This document shows, in pieces, positions 34,287 through 44,530 of a stretch of 64,000 bases of DNA; the stretch's first letter is position 1, and each line of letters begins with the position of its first letter. The stretch covers positions 486,001 to 550,000 of the forward strand of contig CM060958.1 of assembly GCA_030765055.1 (NCBI GenBank), given 5' to 3'. This stretch comes from Mantis religiosa. Taxonomy: Eukaryota; Arthropoda; Insecta; Mantodea; Mantidae. The notes beneath the pieces were generated by a model, which saw only the letters and a program-made list of their open reading frames with translations, searched no databases and was not told the DNA's origin. A program made the translations under genes and the position numbers.

Positions 34287-34345
34287 AAATTAGGTACATA
34301 AGTGAAGCTGATGTGTAATAGATACGACTCATTTATAATTTAATA

Positions 34346-34529
34346 ATTTCTCTAAATGTTTAACTCAGTTAACACTCGACCCACTCTTTTATAAACTATT
34401 TTTACAAAAACCTGTTCTTTTGCTTCATTTTAGTAGAAACAAATGGCTACAGAATCCCTTCCTACAAAAGACATTCTTAATCTATTCACTTCCCAGGTGT
34501 TATGTATATGATTCCTTGATTTTCTGGGC
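34346..34529. other. no recognised feature
   Basis: Short AT-rich spacer. It begins with the target repeat of PLE E and shows nothing else I can name. Confidence 0.4.
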
Positions 34530-34676
34530 GGGTTTTCTCCAGGACCTCCGGTTTCCCCCGCCATCTCATTCCACCTTTGCTCCATCTTCATCTCATGTAT
34601 CATCAGTGTCATCGCCTGCGGTGCCGTATGTAGTAAAAGCGGGCGTTAAACACTACACATTTCATTTCATTGATTT
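34530..34676 (+). repeat. short interspersed repeat with ATTTC pentamer tail
   Basis: GC-rich compared with its surroundings (CAGGACCTCCGGTTTCCCCC), ending in CATTTCATTTCATT. It has the look of a SINE or LINE 3' fragment, but no second copy lies in the window. Confidence 0.4.
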
Positions 34677-34865
34677 GTAAATTTACTGAATGTCAGCAGG
34701 TGAATATTTTGCTCAAAGAGATATCAACTTCATGCACAATATAAAACAGTATGTCTTACACAGCTAGGAGAACCAAATGTAAATAAATTATTTCCAGGGT
34801 TTTTTTTACAGTCGGAATGCATTCCAGTAAACTTTTACAAACTCCAGTGAACTCCATCACAGCAA

Positions 34866-34945
34866 GTTGGCCATGGTAGCTCAATGGGTAAGAGTGACTG
34901 CACAGAAACCAGGAGATCCATGGTTCAAATCCTGACCATGGCATT
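34866..34945 (+). repeat. tRNA-like sequence, probably a tRNA-derived SINE head
   Basis: TGGTAGCTCAATGGGTAAGAG resembles a pol III A box and GGTTCAAATCC a B box, with GCCATG/CATGGC able to pair as an acceptor-like stem. The anticodon arm is poor, so I do not call a tRNA gene. Confidence 0.5.
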
Positions 34946-35114
34946 GAATTTTTTAGTTTGTCACTATCCATTAAAGTCATTTTTGATAAAATCAAAATAA
35001 CAAAAACTTTTTCATATTTAGGGCAGTTAGAGGTAATGGCATTTACTTGAAAATATTTTTGTCCATCCTTAAAAGATGCTGAACTCTGTTTCGTGTCTTA
35101 GGACATTCTAAATT
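34946..35114. other. no recognised feature
   Basis: AT-rich spacer between the tRNA-like repeat and PLE G. Confidence 0.4.
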
Positions 35115-35386
35115 AACTGATAAAACTATTTATAGTCAGTTTTACACACTGTATTGAGGGACTAGTTTTGGGAGCTGTTGCTTCCACTTTCAGCCTCGAA
35201 GATCTGACTGCAGGCAATAATAACAGACTACAATCGGACCTTTGAAGTTGAAAATGGAAGTAACAACTCTCAAAACTGGTTCCTCAAAAAATCAAAATGT
35301 AAGTGACATAAAGTGAAGAAACCAACTACAAATAGTTTTATCAATCAAGTTTTGTATTTAACTGGGCACAAACATATTGTGAACCA
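35115..35386. mobile_element. PLE G: decayed minimal head-to-head PLE
   Basis: The ends TGATAAAACTATTTATAGT (left) and its reverse complement with one change (right, 35325-35343) face outward. Each arm has a decayed hammerhead. On the minus strand at 35156-35197, GAGG and CCTC still pair as stem I around a damaged core. Right of the right arm, about 41-45 nt of extra tail precede TTTCTAAAATT, which resembles ATTCTAAATT at the left border. No coding sequence is present. Confidence 0.55.
35156..35197 (-). ncRNA. decayed hammerhead motif (PLE G)
   Basis: Minus strand: GAGG, CTGAAAG (core damaged), a stem II-like segment, AAAAC, TAGTC, CCTC. Stem I and the GTC triplet remain and the core does not. 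Confidence 0.4.
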
Positions 35387-35655
35387 TTTTCTAAAATTGG
35401 TTCTTTTTTAAATCACAGAGTCTGAAAGTTTACAAAATATTTGGGTGGAATGTAATACTGTATTTACTGTAGCTAAGAATTACATGAGTGTAACATATAA
35501 ATCTTTCTTCCCTCTGTTATTATGTTATGTTTTCTTTGTGGTGAAATAAATAATTGTAATTGTGCAAGAACTGCAGAGAGAGGACTTACAAGCTAATTAT
35601 GCACCAGTTGTTGGCAGACAGTTATATGGTTAAGGAAATAAGGATGCACTTTTAC
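35387..35655. other. no recognised feature; intron or 3' part of the kinase gene
   Basis: The sequence follows the last kinase exon seen. If the splice site at 35655 is not used, the kinase frame would run on 20 codons to a stop at 35593. I see no clear poly(A) signal context or further exon. Confidence 0.4.
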
Positions 35656-37003
35656 CTGACTCCATGCTGCCTGCTGTCCCCAGCCTAAAATGTTCTCACA
35701 TGCCCAATGAGGTGGCTGGGCTGATATGATGGGATCACTGATCTGACATACTGAAGCCAAGGTACTAGGTAGTGACTGCCAATCCTGTCCAACAGCTTCA
35801 TCTGCCAATGCACCATTACTACTATCTTCAGCAATTGTCTGGAATGCACCAAAATCTGTTGTGACCACTGTGTCCGTATGAGGTAAGGGAGGGAGTATTT
35901 GTGTCTGCTGCGCCAGCTTGTATGATGCCTGGCGCAACATTTGTCGCCGACTCAGCACGCTCCCACTGTTTGGCGCACCTTCCAGACTGATGCTAGGTTG
36001 CTGGAATGCCCCTTGTTTCTGAAGGATTTGACGTTTCTGTTGCAATAGTCGATGTTGCATAAGCTGCTGCTGTAATGGAGGCTTGCCACTCGTAACTAGT
36101 GGTGGAGATGCACTGGGAGGGGTAGGGCTCCCTGAAGACCCCCCTGCCTCATCCTGTTGACGTTGCTGCGTTGATGTAAAGCTAAAGTTTTCAGGGAGAG
36201 AAATTCGTTTAGGGAGGGGAGGAAGTTGCTGAACCTGTCGATAAGCCGTGTGTTGCAACTGTCTCTGTGCCAGTTCTTCTTGTGGCACCGAACTCTGATA
36301 CAGACTGCGGAGGGCTTGGTGCTCTCGTTGCACCAGATGTAACTCCATGACTCCCTTTGCTTTGCCTGTCTCATTGAGTCGCTGACTGTTGAACGCTATC
36401 ACACCCCCAATGTCACCAGTGCAACTGGTGATACCTGGTGACCCTCCTTGCTGTGCCACCAGGCCATCAGATGCACGTCTGCCTTCCCGGAAGTCTACTG
36501 GAGACCTTGTAGCAGTCCTCAAATGTAACAATGGATTATGACGAGAACTCGTATAGGGACTATGTATCGCACTCGTACTGATCACCATGGTAGCCTCCTG
36601 ATGAGATGCTGGAATCACAGGTTGTGCCGGTTTGCATGACGGTAAGCTGGAGGCCAGTTCAGGGTAATCCTCCAAACTGCTTTCAAATGTCGTGGATGCA
36701 GCAGAGCAGGAATCAGAACTCAAATGTTGACTTAGGCTTTTATTGACGGCAACTCCACTAGAGGAACTAGATGAGGCATATGATGATAATCTAGCATGAT
36801 GATGGTGGTGATGTTGCGATGTAGATCGCGTACTGCTGCCTGAATCTTCTGCATCAGTCTCAACACCCTCGTCTGTGGAACTGGAGTACTGCGTCATCAT
36901 CGCACCATGAGAAGAGGTTGGCACCACCCCAGCAGACAGGGATATACCTAAGGCTCCAACCATGGGTGTCCCATAGCGAGGCATTGCAGTTACTTCTCCT
37001 TGC
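35656..37003 (-). CDS. SIK2: salt-inducible kinase SIK2-like, exon with C-terminal regulatory region
   Basis: 1,348 bp between a TTTTCAG acceptor (37004) and a likely CAG|GTAAAA donor (35655). It encodes the long regulatory tail of SIK2-type kinases: STDEGVETDAED; a His run; DFREGRRASD, which matches the segment of vertebrate SIK2 whose serine is phosphorylated by PKA to bind 14-3-3; VIAFNSQRLNETGKAKGVMEL; QQQLMQHRLLQQKRQILQKQ, a coiled Gln-rich stretch; and RQASYKL. SIK enzymes phosphorylate CRTC coactivators and class IIa HDACs. The acceptor joins in phase with 40888-41423. If the donor is not used, the protein ends 20 codons later. Glu/Gln/Ser-rich sequence makes alignment loose, but the motif order is clear. 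Confidence 0.92.
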
Positions 37004-37470
37004 CTGAAAATAAACAATTTATCAGCAAAACAGCTTGGGCAGAAACAATAATTAGCTTAAACAGTGTAGTGTGCTTAGCATTGAGTGACACTTGTACTAC
37101 TAGAAGATCACTAATCTCAGCAAAAACAATGTGTTTATTAAAAATAGCAACTTTAACAGGAAAAATATTTCTGACTGACATAAACATATACTCTGTTTAC
37201 AAACTGTGTTTTAAAAATAATTTGCAGAATTACTTACAATCTACTTAAATGCCTGACATCACATGCATGTTTTTTAATATTTCAATTTGGAATAGCATTA
37301 ACTTTTCTGTGGCTATTCTTTAAGATGTGACATGAACTTTTACAATTATTGTAAAAAATTAATTGGCAAATTTAGTAAGCAAGTGCTTAATGGAAACTAA
37401 CTGACAAAATAGTGGTCTGAACTATAAGGTACTACATGTTGCAAGCCATCATTACGTAGTTGTGTCATAT
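37004..37470 (-). other. intron, unique sequence
   Basis: Start of the 3,884-bp intron (37004-40887), next to the acceptor. AT-rich, nothing further recognised. Confidence 0.6.
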
Positions 37471-37950
37471 TACGAGAGTCGGCTGATAAGCTACAGGCCT
37501 CACATAGAGATGGCGCCACTGGGCCAGTTTCATGGATAGCATCATATAGTTTAACTCTAGACTAGCTTGTATCCATAATTACAGGTCAATAGCTTGTTTG
37601 TTTTTGAATGACAACATTTTAAACAAGACAAGTGTAGAGGTTTCACGAAAATGGAGGATTTGAAAAAATGAGCAGTGATTAAATACTTCCACTTGAAAGC
37701 CTTAACACCTAAAGAAATCAAGGAGGAAATGGACAATACATTGAAAGACTGTCCCTTCATATACAATAATTAAAAAGTGTGTTTAACATGGGACGTACGA
37801 GCATTGGACCTCTGTGGAAGTCACAACTCCAGAGAGCATTAGAAAAGTCATCATTTAGTATTGGAAGACTGCAGATTTAAGTTCTTTGAGATAGCAGAGG
37901 CTGTAAACTTATCAAAAGAACGTGGAGGTAATATTTTAAGTAATGTTTGA
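37471..37950 (+). pseudogene. mariner element, 5' fragment
   Basis: Starts TACGAGAGTCGGCTGATAAG, which looks like a mariner terminal repeat. Broken frames follow with AVIKYFHLKALTPKEIKEEM, then LEDCRFKFFEIAEAVNLSKER, both parts of the mariner DNA-binding region. No catalytic domain follows. It lies in the kinase intron, opposite to the gene. Confidence 0.75.
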
Positions 37951-38108
37951 TCTTTCATACAGTCTGTGCTGCGTTTGTTGGCAACTGATCAAAAGTTGCA
38001 AAGATAAACTGTTTCTGTTAAGAATTTGGAGCTCTACCATAAAAATCCCAGTGAATAAAATGGATCTCTTGAATTTTCTAGGAACGCCCTCAGAAATTCT
38101 TTTCATTC

Positions 38109-38113
<5 letters not shown>

Positions 38114-38156
<43 letters not shown>
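38114..38156. repeat. poly(T) run of 43
   Basis: Uninterrupted T43, which could be the A-tail of a minus-strand retroposon, but no body is recognised to its right. Confidence 0.8.
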
Positions 38157-38162
<6 letters not shown>

Positions 38163-38839
38163 GATAAACTGTAAGAGACATAAAATCTTACTACACAAAA
38201 AAATGTAGAATGTGTATCAAGACTAAAATTGAGTTATACCTTTTAAAACTTGTAACTTCACGAGAGATATTCCTTGTTATTTGTTTGAATTTTCCAATAA
38301 ATATATTTTTCTCAAATGGGAAATTGTTATATATTTTTTATCTCTTGTATCCACAAAGAGTATGTAATTGTAAAGACACCACATAGTGATCAGGTGTGAA
38401 ACATGAAAGTCTACTGCATTCACATATTCTCTTGCAGTTATCTCAAAAGTAAGCCTGAAATAGCGCTGTCCGAAATGCCTCAGATTCGGATTTAAAAACT
38501 ATGTCCCCGTTAAAAAATATTGTAGTTAAATATTATATTTGTTTTTTATTTGGAAAGTTGAGATAAAAATATTCTGTGAACAAAGGTTCTGCAGTATAAT
38601 TTTCACCACCACCCCTGTTCATTGATGCTGGCCATTCTACCTTTCCAAACTTCTTTCTACACTTGGTTAGTGTGAAAGAACAATTAATTTCTATTTCCAA
38701 ACCTCCTTTGAATACAGTAAAACCTTGATAGCTCAGACCTCTTTAACCCATAACAATTTTGAAAAGAAAAAAAAAAGTTTGGTGTAGTAAATGTAGACTT
38801 GTTCTACAGATGATAACCTGCTATTCTTGGAGATACATT
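38157..38839. other. no recognised feature (intron)
   Basis: AT-rich intron sequence between the poly(T) run and the transposase remnant. Confidence 0.5.
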
Positions 38840-39260
38840 ACTCAAATTCTCTTGCCAGCAGGCGAATTCATTGCTTGGGACCAAGTTGGAAGAGAAACTT
38901 TGATAAAGTTGTGGCCTGGGTGTGTGTGTGTGTGTGTGGGGGGGGGGGGGGTGGGGGGGGGTGTGTGTGTGTGGATGGGGGTGTGGGGGGTGTGTGTGTC
39001 TGTGTGGGTGGGGGTGTGGGGGGTGTGTGCGTGCGTGCGTGTGTGTGTGTTGACAGAAAACAAGATTGAAGAAGAAGAAAAAATAAATATGGAAGAAGAT
39101 TTTATAGACATTTTTAAAAATATTGATGGCTGTACCGATGTTGCTAAAGAAGACATTGACAATGACGGAGGTTATAAACCGAATATAAAGGAAGACATTA
39201 TTGCATCATTTAGTTTTACTGAAAATGAAAATGAAGAGTATTCAGACTCAAACAGTGTTG
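38840..39260 (+). pseudogene. pogo/Tigger-like transposase C-terminal remnant, interrupted by a GT/G-rich run
   Basis: LIKLWPG at about 38903 is followed by a G/T-rich run (38918-39051), then INMEEDFIDIFKNIDGCTDVAKED, an acidic stretch (ENENEEYSDSNSVDE) and the start of the satellite. The minus-strand copy at 31046-31300 has the same order without the simple repeat. Family assignment is by C-terminal resemblance only. Confidence 0.55.
38918..39051. repeat. (GT)n and G-run tract
   Basis: GT repeats with several runs of 5-12 G on the plus strand, a pattern that could form G-quadruplexes. It sits inside the transposase remnant. Confidence 0.85.
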
Positions 39261-40395
39261 ATGAACTAGCTGTGGTTATGACCCCACACACAAGCAGTAA
39301 CAAACATAGAGAAATTGATGCTTTATTTCAAGAGTCAAGCCAAAACATTGACAAAAGAACTTCTAATGTTAAAGCAGATGTGAGATCATGCTACGCGTAA
39401 GTGATACACTAAACTGAGACAACAGAAGCTCACTGCTGTTATGACCCACACACAAGCAGTAACAAACATAGAGAAATTGATGCTTTATTTCAAGAGTCAA
39501 GCCAAAACATTGACAAAAGAACTTCTAATGTTAAAGCAGATGTGAGATCATGCTACGCGTAAGTGATACACTAAACTGACACAATAGAAGCTCACTGCTG
39601 TTATGACCCACACACAAGCAGTAACAAACATAGAGAAATTGATGCTTTATTTCAAGAGTCAAGCCAAAACATTGACAAAAGAACTTCTAATGTTAAAGCA
39701 GATGTGAGATCATGCTACGCGTAAGTGATACACTAAACTGACACAATAGAAGCTCACTGCTGTTATGACCCACACACAAGCAGTAACAAACATAGAGAAA
39801 TTGATGCTTTATTTCAAGAGTCAAGCCAAAACATTGACAAAAGAACTTCTAATGTTAAAGCAGATGTGAGATCATGCTACGCGTAAGTGATACACTAAAC
39901 TGAGACAGCAGATGCTCACTGCTCTTATGATCCACACACAAGTAGTAACAAATATAGAGAAATTGATGCTTTATTTCAAGAGTCAAGACAAAACATTGAC
40001 AAATGAACTTCTAATGTAAAAGCAGATGTGAGATTGCACTACTCGTAAGTGATACACTAAACTGAGACAGCAGATGCTCACTGCTCTTATGATCCACACA
40101 CAAGCAGTAACAAATATAGAGAAATTGATGCTTTATTTCAAGAGTCAAGACAAAACATTGCCAAATGAACTTGTAATGTTAAAGCAGATGTAAGATCACG
40201 CTACTCGTAAGTGATACACTAAACTGAGACAACAGAAGCTCACTGCTGTAATGACACACACACAAGTAACAAACACAGAGAAATTAATGTTTTATTACAA
40301 GAGTCAAGACAAATGAACTTCTAATGTTAACGCAGATGTGAGGTTGTGCTGCTTGTAAGTGGTACACTGAACTGAGACAGCAAAAGCGCACTGCC
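39261..40395 (+). repeat. 162-bp satellite, seven units, next to the transposase remnant
   Basis: AAGCAGTAAC recurs at 39292, 39454, 39616 and 39778, and a variant at 39940, giving a 162-bp period and about seven units. Units further right are more diverged and shorter. Each unit reads MTHTQAVTNIEKLMLYFKSQ in the plus strand, so each repeats the end of the transposase frame. It is the same satellite as at 1201-1936 but in the opposite orientation. Confidence 0.9.
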
Positions 40396-40887
40396 TCTTC
40401 TACTAACGACTGGTTTGTAGTGCAGTACAAATACATAGGCTATTACAGTACATACAGTGTGTGTGTGTGTTTAGGTGAATGTGTGGCAACAGTAATTTCT
40501 AAACTACATTAAAAGTATGTTGATGATGTTGTACATGTTTATTTTCCTTTTTTCTGTTATTCTGTGTATAACCAGGATTTTTGTTAACTTGGATCAGCCC
40601 TGGTTCCAGTTAATCCGGGTTAATGAGGTTCAATTGCACTTATGTTGAACAATGTATGATATAAATCTTAACTAAACAGGTTCAAATTTGCTAGGAATTT
40701 CAGTAAAAAGTACTCATTAATTAACCTTAAGCTTAGAGATTCAATACACTTTAATTCCAGCAACCAAAAGTGTATACTATCACAGATACTAGATAAAACA
40801 GGGAGCTTATGGGGAGCTATTGGGATAAATGATCTTTTGTTTTCTATTTAGTTTTTATTCAGTGTTAGTTTAATGTGCAAAACAAAC
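40396..40887. other. no recognised feature (intron)
   Basis: Intron sequence up to the donor of the 40888-41423 exon, with a short GT run near 40459. Confidence 0.5.
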
Positions 40888-41423
40888 CTGTATTGTGGTG
40901 AGGTATATCCTATAACATCGGCCATTGTGATGTTGACGAGATCAGTGGTAACTGGTTGAGCTATGTACTGGTAGAGTGGAGGTTGTGGTAGGGCTGTTGC
41001 TGCTGCTGCCGCCACTGATACTGGTGGCGGTTGCTGCTGCTGCTGGTACAGGTCTCTGAATGGTGGCGTGTTACTTAAGCTGCGAACGGTATCCAAACCT
41101 ACGACAGTGGATGCTCTTGTGGACCTGATAGGAAAGTCAGACTGTACTTCTTGTGAATATGGCAGACGTCCCTGATCACCACTGGAACGTCTTGATACAT
41201 CTCCTAGCGCTACAGTAGTAGGTGCAACTGCAATACCCAACTTTCGCATTGCTTGTTCTGCTATGGTGCTAGGTCTGCGACGTTCCAGAGTTGAGTGCTG
41301 TTTGGTGCTGCTCCCTGCCGAGCTCTCCTGCGATAATGGGAAGCTACTTCTGTGTTGTCGCAGCCGCTCCAGCAACAGAAAGTAGATGGCAGCATGATGA
41401 TCATAACTGCCACATCTTAAAGA
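40888..41423 (-). CDS. SIK2: SIK2-like exon: end of UBA domain and first regulatory motif
   Basis: 536 bp with a TTCAG acceptor (41424) and a CAG|GTTTGT donor (40887). It begins SLRCGSYDHHAAIYFLLLERL, the last helix region of the UBA-like domain of SIK and AMPK-related kinases, which helps hold the kinase active. RRRPSTIAEQAMRKLG follows, matching the RRPSTIAEQ segment of vertebrate SIK2, a basic-residue-directed phosphorylation site. Further RRSSGD, RSTRAST, a Gln run and an Ala run are of low complexity. The phase (2 nt left over) matches the next exon, giving an Arg codon across the join. Confidence 0.93.
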
Positions 41424-41499
41424 CTGAACACATCAACAATATCATATAATTACTATATCATTGTATAATACATTGTAAGACATCAGATGTAATACTGAC

Positions 41500-41705
41500 C
41501 TCCCTTGTCTTCATTGCATCAATACCAAGACTCTGCATAAGTCTGAGAATCTGTTCGTTGGGTTCAGCACCCTTGGTGTGCTGTTCAGTACTAGGTAACA
41601 GTCGGGGAGCCTCTGCCACCATCCATCGATGTCTTTTGATTTGATCAATTGTATAGCGTTTTCCTGGGTCTAGTACCAACATTTTACGAATCAAGGATTC
41701 ACAAT
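41500..41705 (-). CDS. SIK2: SIK2-like exon: C-lobe end of kinase and UBA start
   Basis: 206 bp between a TTGCAG acceptor (41706) and a GAG|GTCAGT donor (41499). It reads CESLIRKMLVLDPGKRYTID and then IKRHRWMVAEAP, the last helices of the kinase domain with the conserved Arg region, then EPNEQILRLMQSLGIDAMKT, the start of the UBA-like domain. The first codon is split with the upstream exon (G + AT = Asp). The intron to the next exon is only 76 bp, whereas the intron before it is 15.7 kb. Confidence 0.94.
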
Positions 41706-41859
41706 CTGCAATGAACACGATCATTACTTAGTACTGTAAATGTAAACTTTTGGGTATACTTTTTGATCAAAAATTAATATTTGCTGAACATTTGTGATAC
41801 ACTAACCATCCAAGAAAAATAACGTTATCTCATGGTGGCGAACAGGTCTTGAATCCTTA
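41706..41859 (-). other. intron edge, unique sequence
   Basis: Left end of the 15.7 kb intron (41706-57363), containing the acceptor. Nothing else recognised. Confidence 0.5.
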
Positions 41860-42990
41860 TAGATTTTCCAATATATTCAATGAGTATTTTGTGAATATAG
41901 CCGAAATCTTAGCAAGCTCAATAGGTAGAGCTTCTTTCAATTCACTCAGCAGTATTGCTGCAAATAACATCATCCGGTCAGTGACACAGAAATAATAATA
42001 GTAAGAAGTCAGAAGAATACGAATTCATGTGACATTGATGAAATCCCTGATTCTTTGATCAAGCAATGTATCCAATATCTCACAAAACCACTTAATAATA
42101 TTTGCAATGCCTCACTGGAAACGGGAAGCTTCACAATTGTGTTTAAGATAGCTAAAATCAAACCATTATTCAAGACCGGCAAAAATACCAATGTGGAAAA
42201 TTATTGGTCCAATTCCTTATTATCTGTGTTTTCAAAACTTCTGTGCAGTAGAGTAGTTTCCTTCTTAGAAAAGCATAAGATCACATCACAGGCTCAATTT
42301 GACTTCAGAAAAGTGCAATTTATTTTATAGAATATATCCTTGAAGCAAAAAACAAAAAAGAACACAAGTATCAGGCCTATTCTTAGATTTAACTAAAGCA
42401 TTTGATACAGTTGATATTATCCTCTTAAAGAAGTAAGATGCTTATGGTGTTAGAGGACTAGCCAATAAGTGGTTCGCTTCTTATCTTGAAAATAGGTACC
42501 AAATGGTTGAATTTGAATTAGAAGGTCTTGTTCAAATCCTGCTACTGTAGAATCTGGCATTCCTCAAGGATCCATTTTGGGACCAATCCTATTTCTAAAT
42601 TATATCAATGATCTTCCATCTTACCTATTACTGATCAATAGTATTCTCTTTGCAGATGATACAAACCTTATTTTCAGAAATGATTAGATATCTCTGCAGG
42701 AAGAAATCACTTATACCATTAGTTAGAGAAATGGATGACATATATGCTATGCTAAAAGGGTGCTAGCTAAAAAATGCAACTTAGATATCTTAAAATCAGT
42801 GTATTTTGGCTATGTATAAGAGGCGTTCAAAAAGACACGAGCTGGAGTCCGGTATGCGCAAACTGGTGACAGGATGATAATATCGTGGCATGTGTAACGA
42901 AGTGTAGTTCCAACCAGAGCGTGAAATTTCGTAGCCTGTCACTAAAGGGCATGCATGCACGTCACGTGACTATACAGAGCTAGCAGCAGC

Positions 42991-44085
42991 ATGCATCAAT
43001 CGTCCAACGCTGCCAGTCGCATTGCAAACAGTGAAATGGAGGCATCAAAAGAAGAACAAAGAGGTATTGTTCATTTTCTGACATCAGAAATAGGGGGAAT
43101 GGACATTCATCGAGGAATGTCACAAGTATACGGCAAACACTGTGTGTCCTTTACAAGGGTCAAGGTGTGGCACAGGCACTTCAGGGAAGGATGGGTGTCG
43201 TTAGCCGATGATGCACGGCTTGAGAACCACACTGCATTACCGATGACATCGTCCAGCTGGTTGATGCACTCATTACCCAGGACCGCCGAGTGGCAGTGAA
43301 AACCATAGCCGCCGAGGTTGGATTGAGTGTCGAAAGTGTTCACACCATCATGAAGGAACGACTGCTCTTGCGCAAAGTGTGTACCCGATGGGTGCCCCAC
43401 AGTCTTCAAGCACACCAGGAAGCATGTCGAATGGCCCGCTGTCTTGGTCATCTACAGCGCTATGCTAGGGAATGGAATGAGTTCCTGGCACAATTGGTGG
43501 CTGGAGATGAGTCATGGGGCATCACTTCGAACCAGAATCAAAACAACAAAGCCTCCAGTGGAAGCATCCAGGGTCACCACCACCAAAAAAAGCCAAGGTC
43601 ATCCACACAATGCAGGAAAGGTTATGCTCACATTCTTCTTTGACCAAGATGGCCCCCTTCTGATACACTTCCTGCAGCATGGGACAACAGTGAATGCCCA
43701 GCTTTACTCACAATCCTTGACCAACCTTCACCAAGCGATCAAATCAGAACAACTAGGCAATCTCACCCTTGGGGACATTCTGCTTCACAACAACACAAAG
43801 CCTCATACAGCCAACACAGTCACGGCACTCCTGCAGAAATTTAAATGGAAGGTTCTCGGCCACCCTCCATACAGTCCAGACCTCTCTCTCTCTCTGTGAT
43901 TATGCCGTGTTTGGTCCCCTTAAAAAGGCTCTGAGTGGCAAACAATTCACCTTGGATGACGACGTCCAGCTGTATGTGCGGAACTGGCTCACATTGCAGC
44001 CCAGGGACTTTTATGAGACAGCCATTCACTTGCCTTGTGTCACAGTGGGACAAATGTCTCAACAGCCAGGGCCAATACTTCTAAC
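42991..44085 (+). pseudogene. mariner transposase, several frame breaks
   Basis: In order: EASKEEQRGIVHFLTSE; MSQVYGKHCVSFTRVKVWHR, the first helix-turn-helix; a shift; VAVKTIAAEVGLSVESVHTI, the second; ARCLGHLQRYAREWNEFLAQ; LVAGDESWG, the first catalytic Asp; LTFFFDQDGPLLIHFL; LLHNNTKPHTANT, where the second catalytic Asp is Asn; HPPYSPDLS; SLCDYAVFGPLKKAL; and the C-terminal WLTLQPRDFYETAIH. At least three shifts and a damaged catalytic triad show that it is dead. Confidence 0.88.
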
Positions 44086-44530
44086 ATGCAGGTACTGGTT
44101 CACATCGCAGCCCGGGGACTTTTATGAGACAGCCATTCACTGCCTTGTGTCACAGTGGGACAAATGTCTCAACAGCCAGGGCCAATACTTCTAACATGCA
44201 GGTACTGGTTCACATCGCAGCCCGGGGACTTTTATGAGACAGCCATTCACTGCCTTGTGTCACAGTGGGACAAATGTCTCAACAGCCAGGGCCAGTACTT
44301 CTAACATACAGGAACTGGTTCACATCACAGCCTGGGGACTTTTATGAGACAGCCATTCACTGCCTTGTGTCACAGTGGGACAAATGTCTCAACAGCCAGG
44401 GCCAGTACTTCTAACATACAGGAACTGGTTCACATCACAGCCTGGGGACTTTTATGAGACAGCCATTCACTGCCTTGTGTCACAGTGGGACAAATGTCTC
44501 AACAGCCAGGGCCTATACTTCTAACATACA
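43981..44530 (+). repeat. 110-bp tandem repeat of the mariner 3' coding end, five units
   Basis: GGTACTGGTT or a close variant recurs at 44091, 44201, 44311, 44421 and 44531, exactly 110 bp apart. Each unit encodes the transposase C-terminus (WFTSQPGDFYETAIHCLVSQ, then DKCLNSQGQYF and a stop). The repeat ends just before the 3' terminal repeat. Confidence 0.93.

Larger units (their letters stand above)
32814..34345. mobile_element. PLE E: head-to-head PLE interrupted by a solo LTR
   Basis: The left arm (minus) carries the GIY-YIG region and C-terminal tail, and the right arm (plus, about 34140-34345) only the last bases, with a hammerhead. ATTTCTCTAAAT (12 bp) flanks the unit at 32802-32813 and 34346-34357. 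The left outer end has an extra 45 nt (32814-32858). A 517-bp LTR lies inside at 33115-33631. Confidence 0.82.

Noticed and set aside
34866..34945. A tRNA gene
   Set aside because: A and B boxes are present but the anticodon arm does not fold well. A SINE head is more likely.
35593..35655. The end of the kinase protein at the stop at 35593
   Set aside because: A good donor (CAG|GTAAAA) lies at 35655 and the residues after it look random. I cannot exclude it as a terminal exon.
39261..40395. CRISPR-like array
   Set aside because: Units are 162 bp with no repeat-spacer alternation, and the sequence is eukaryotic.
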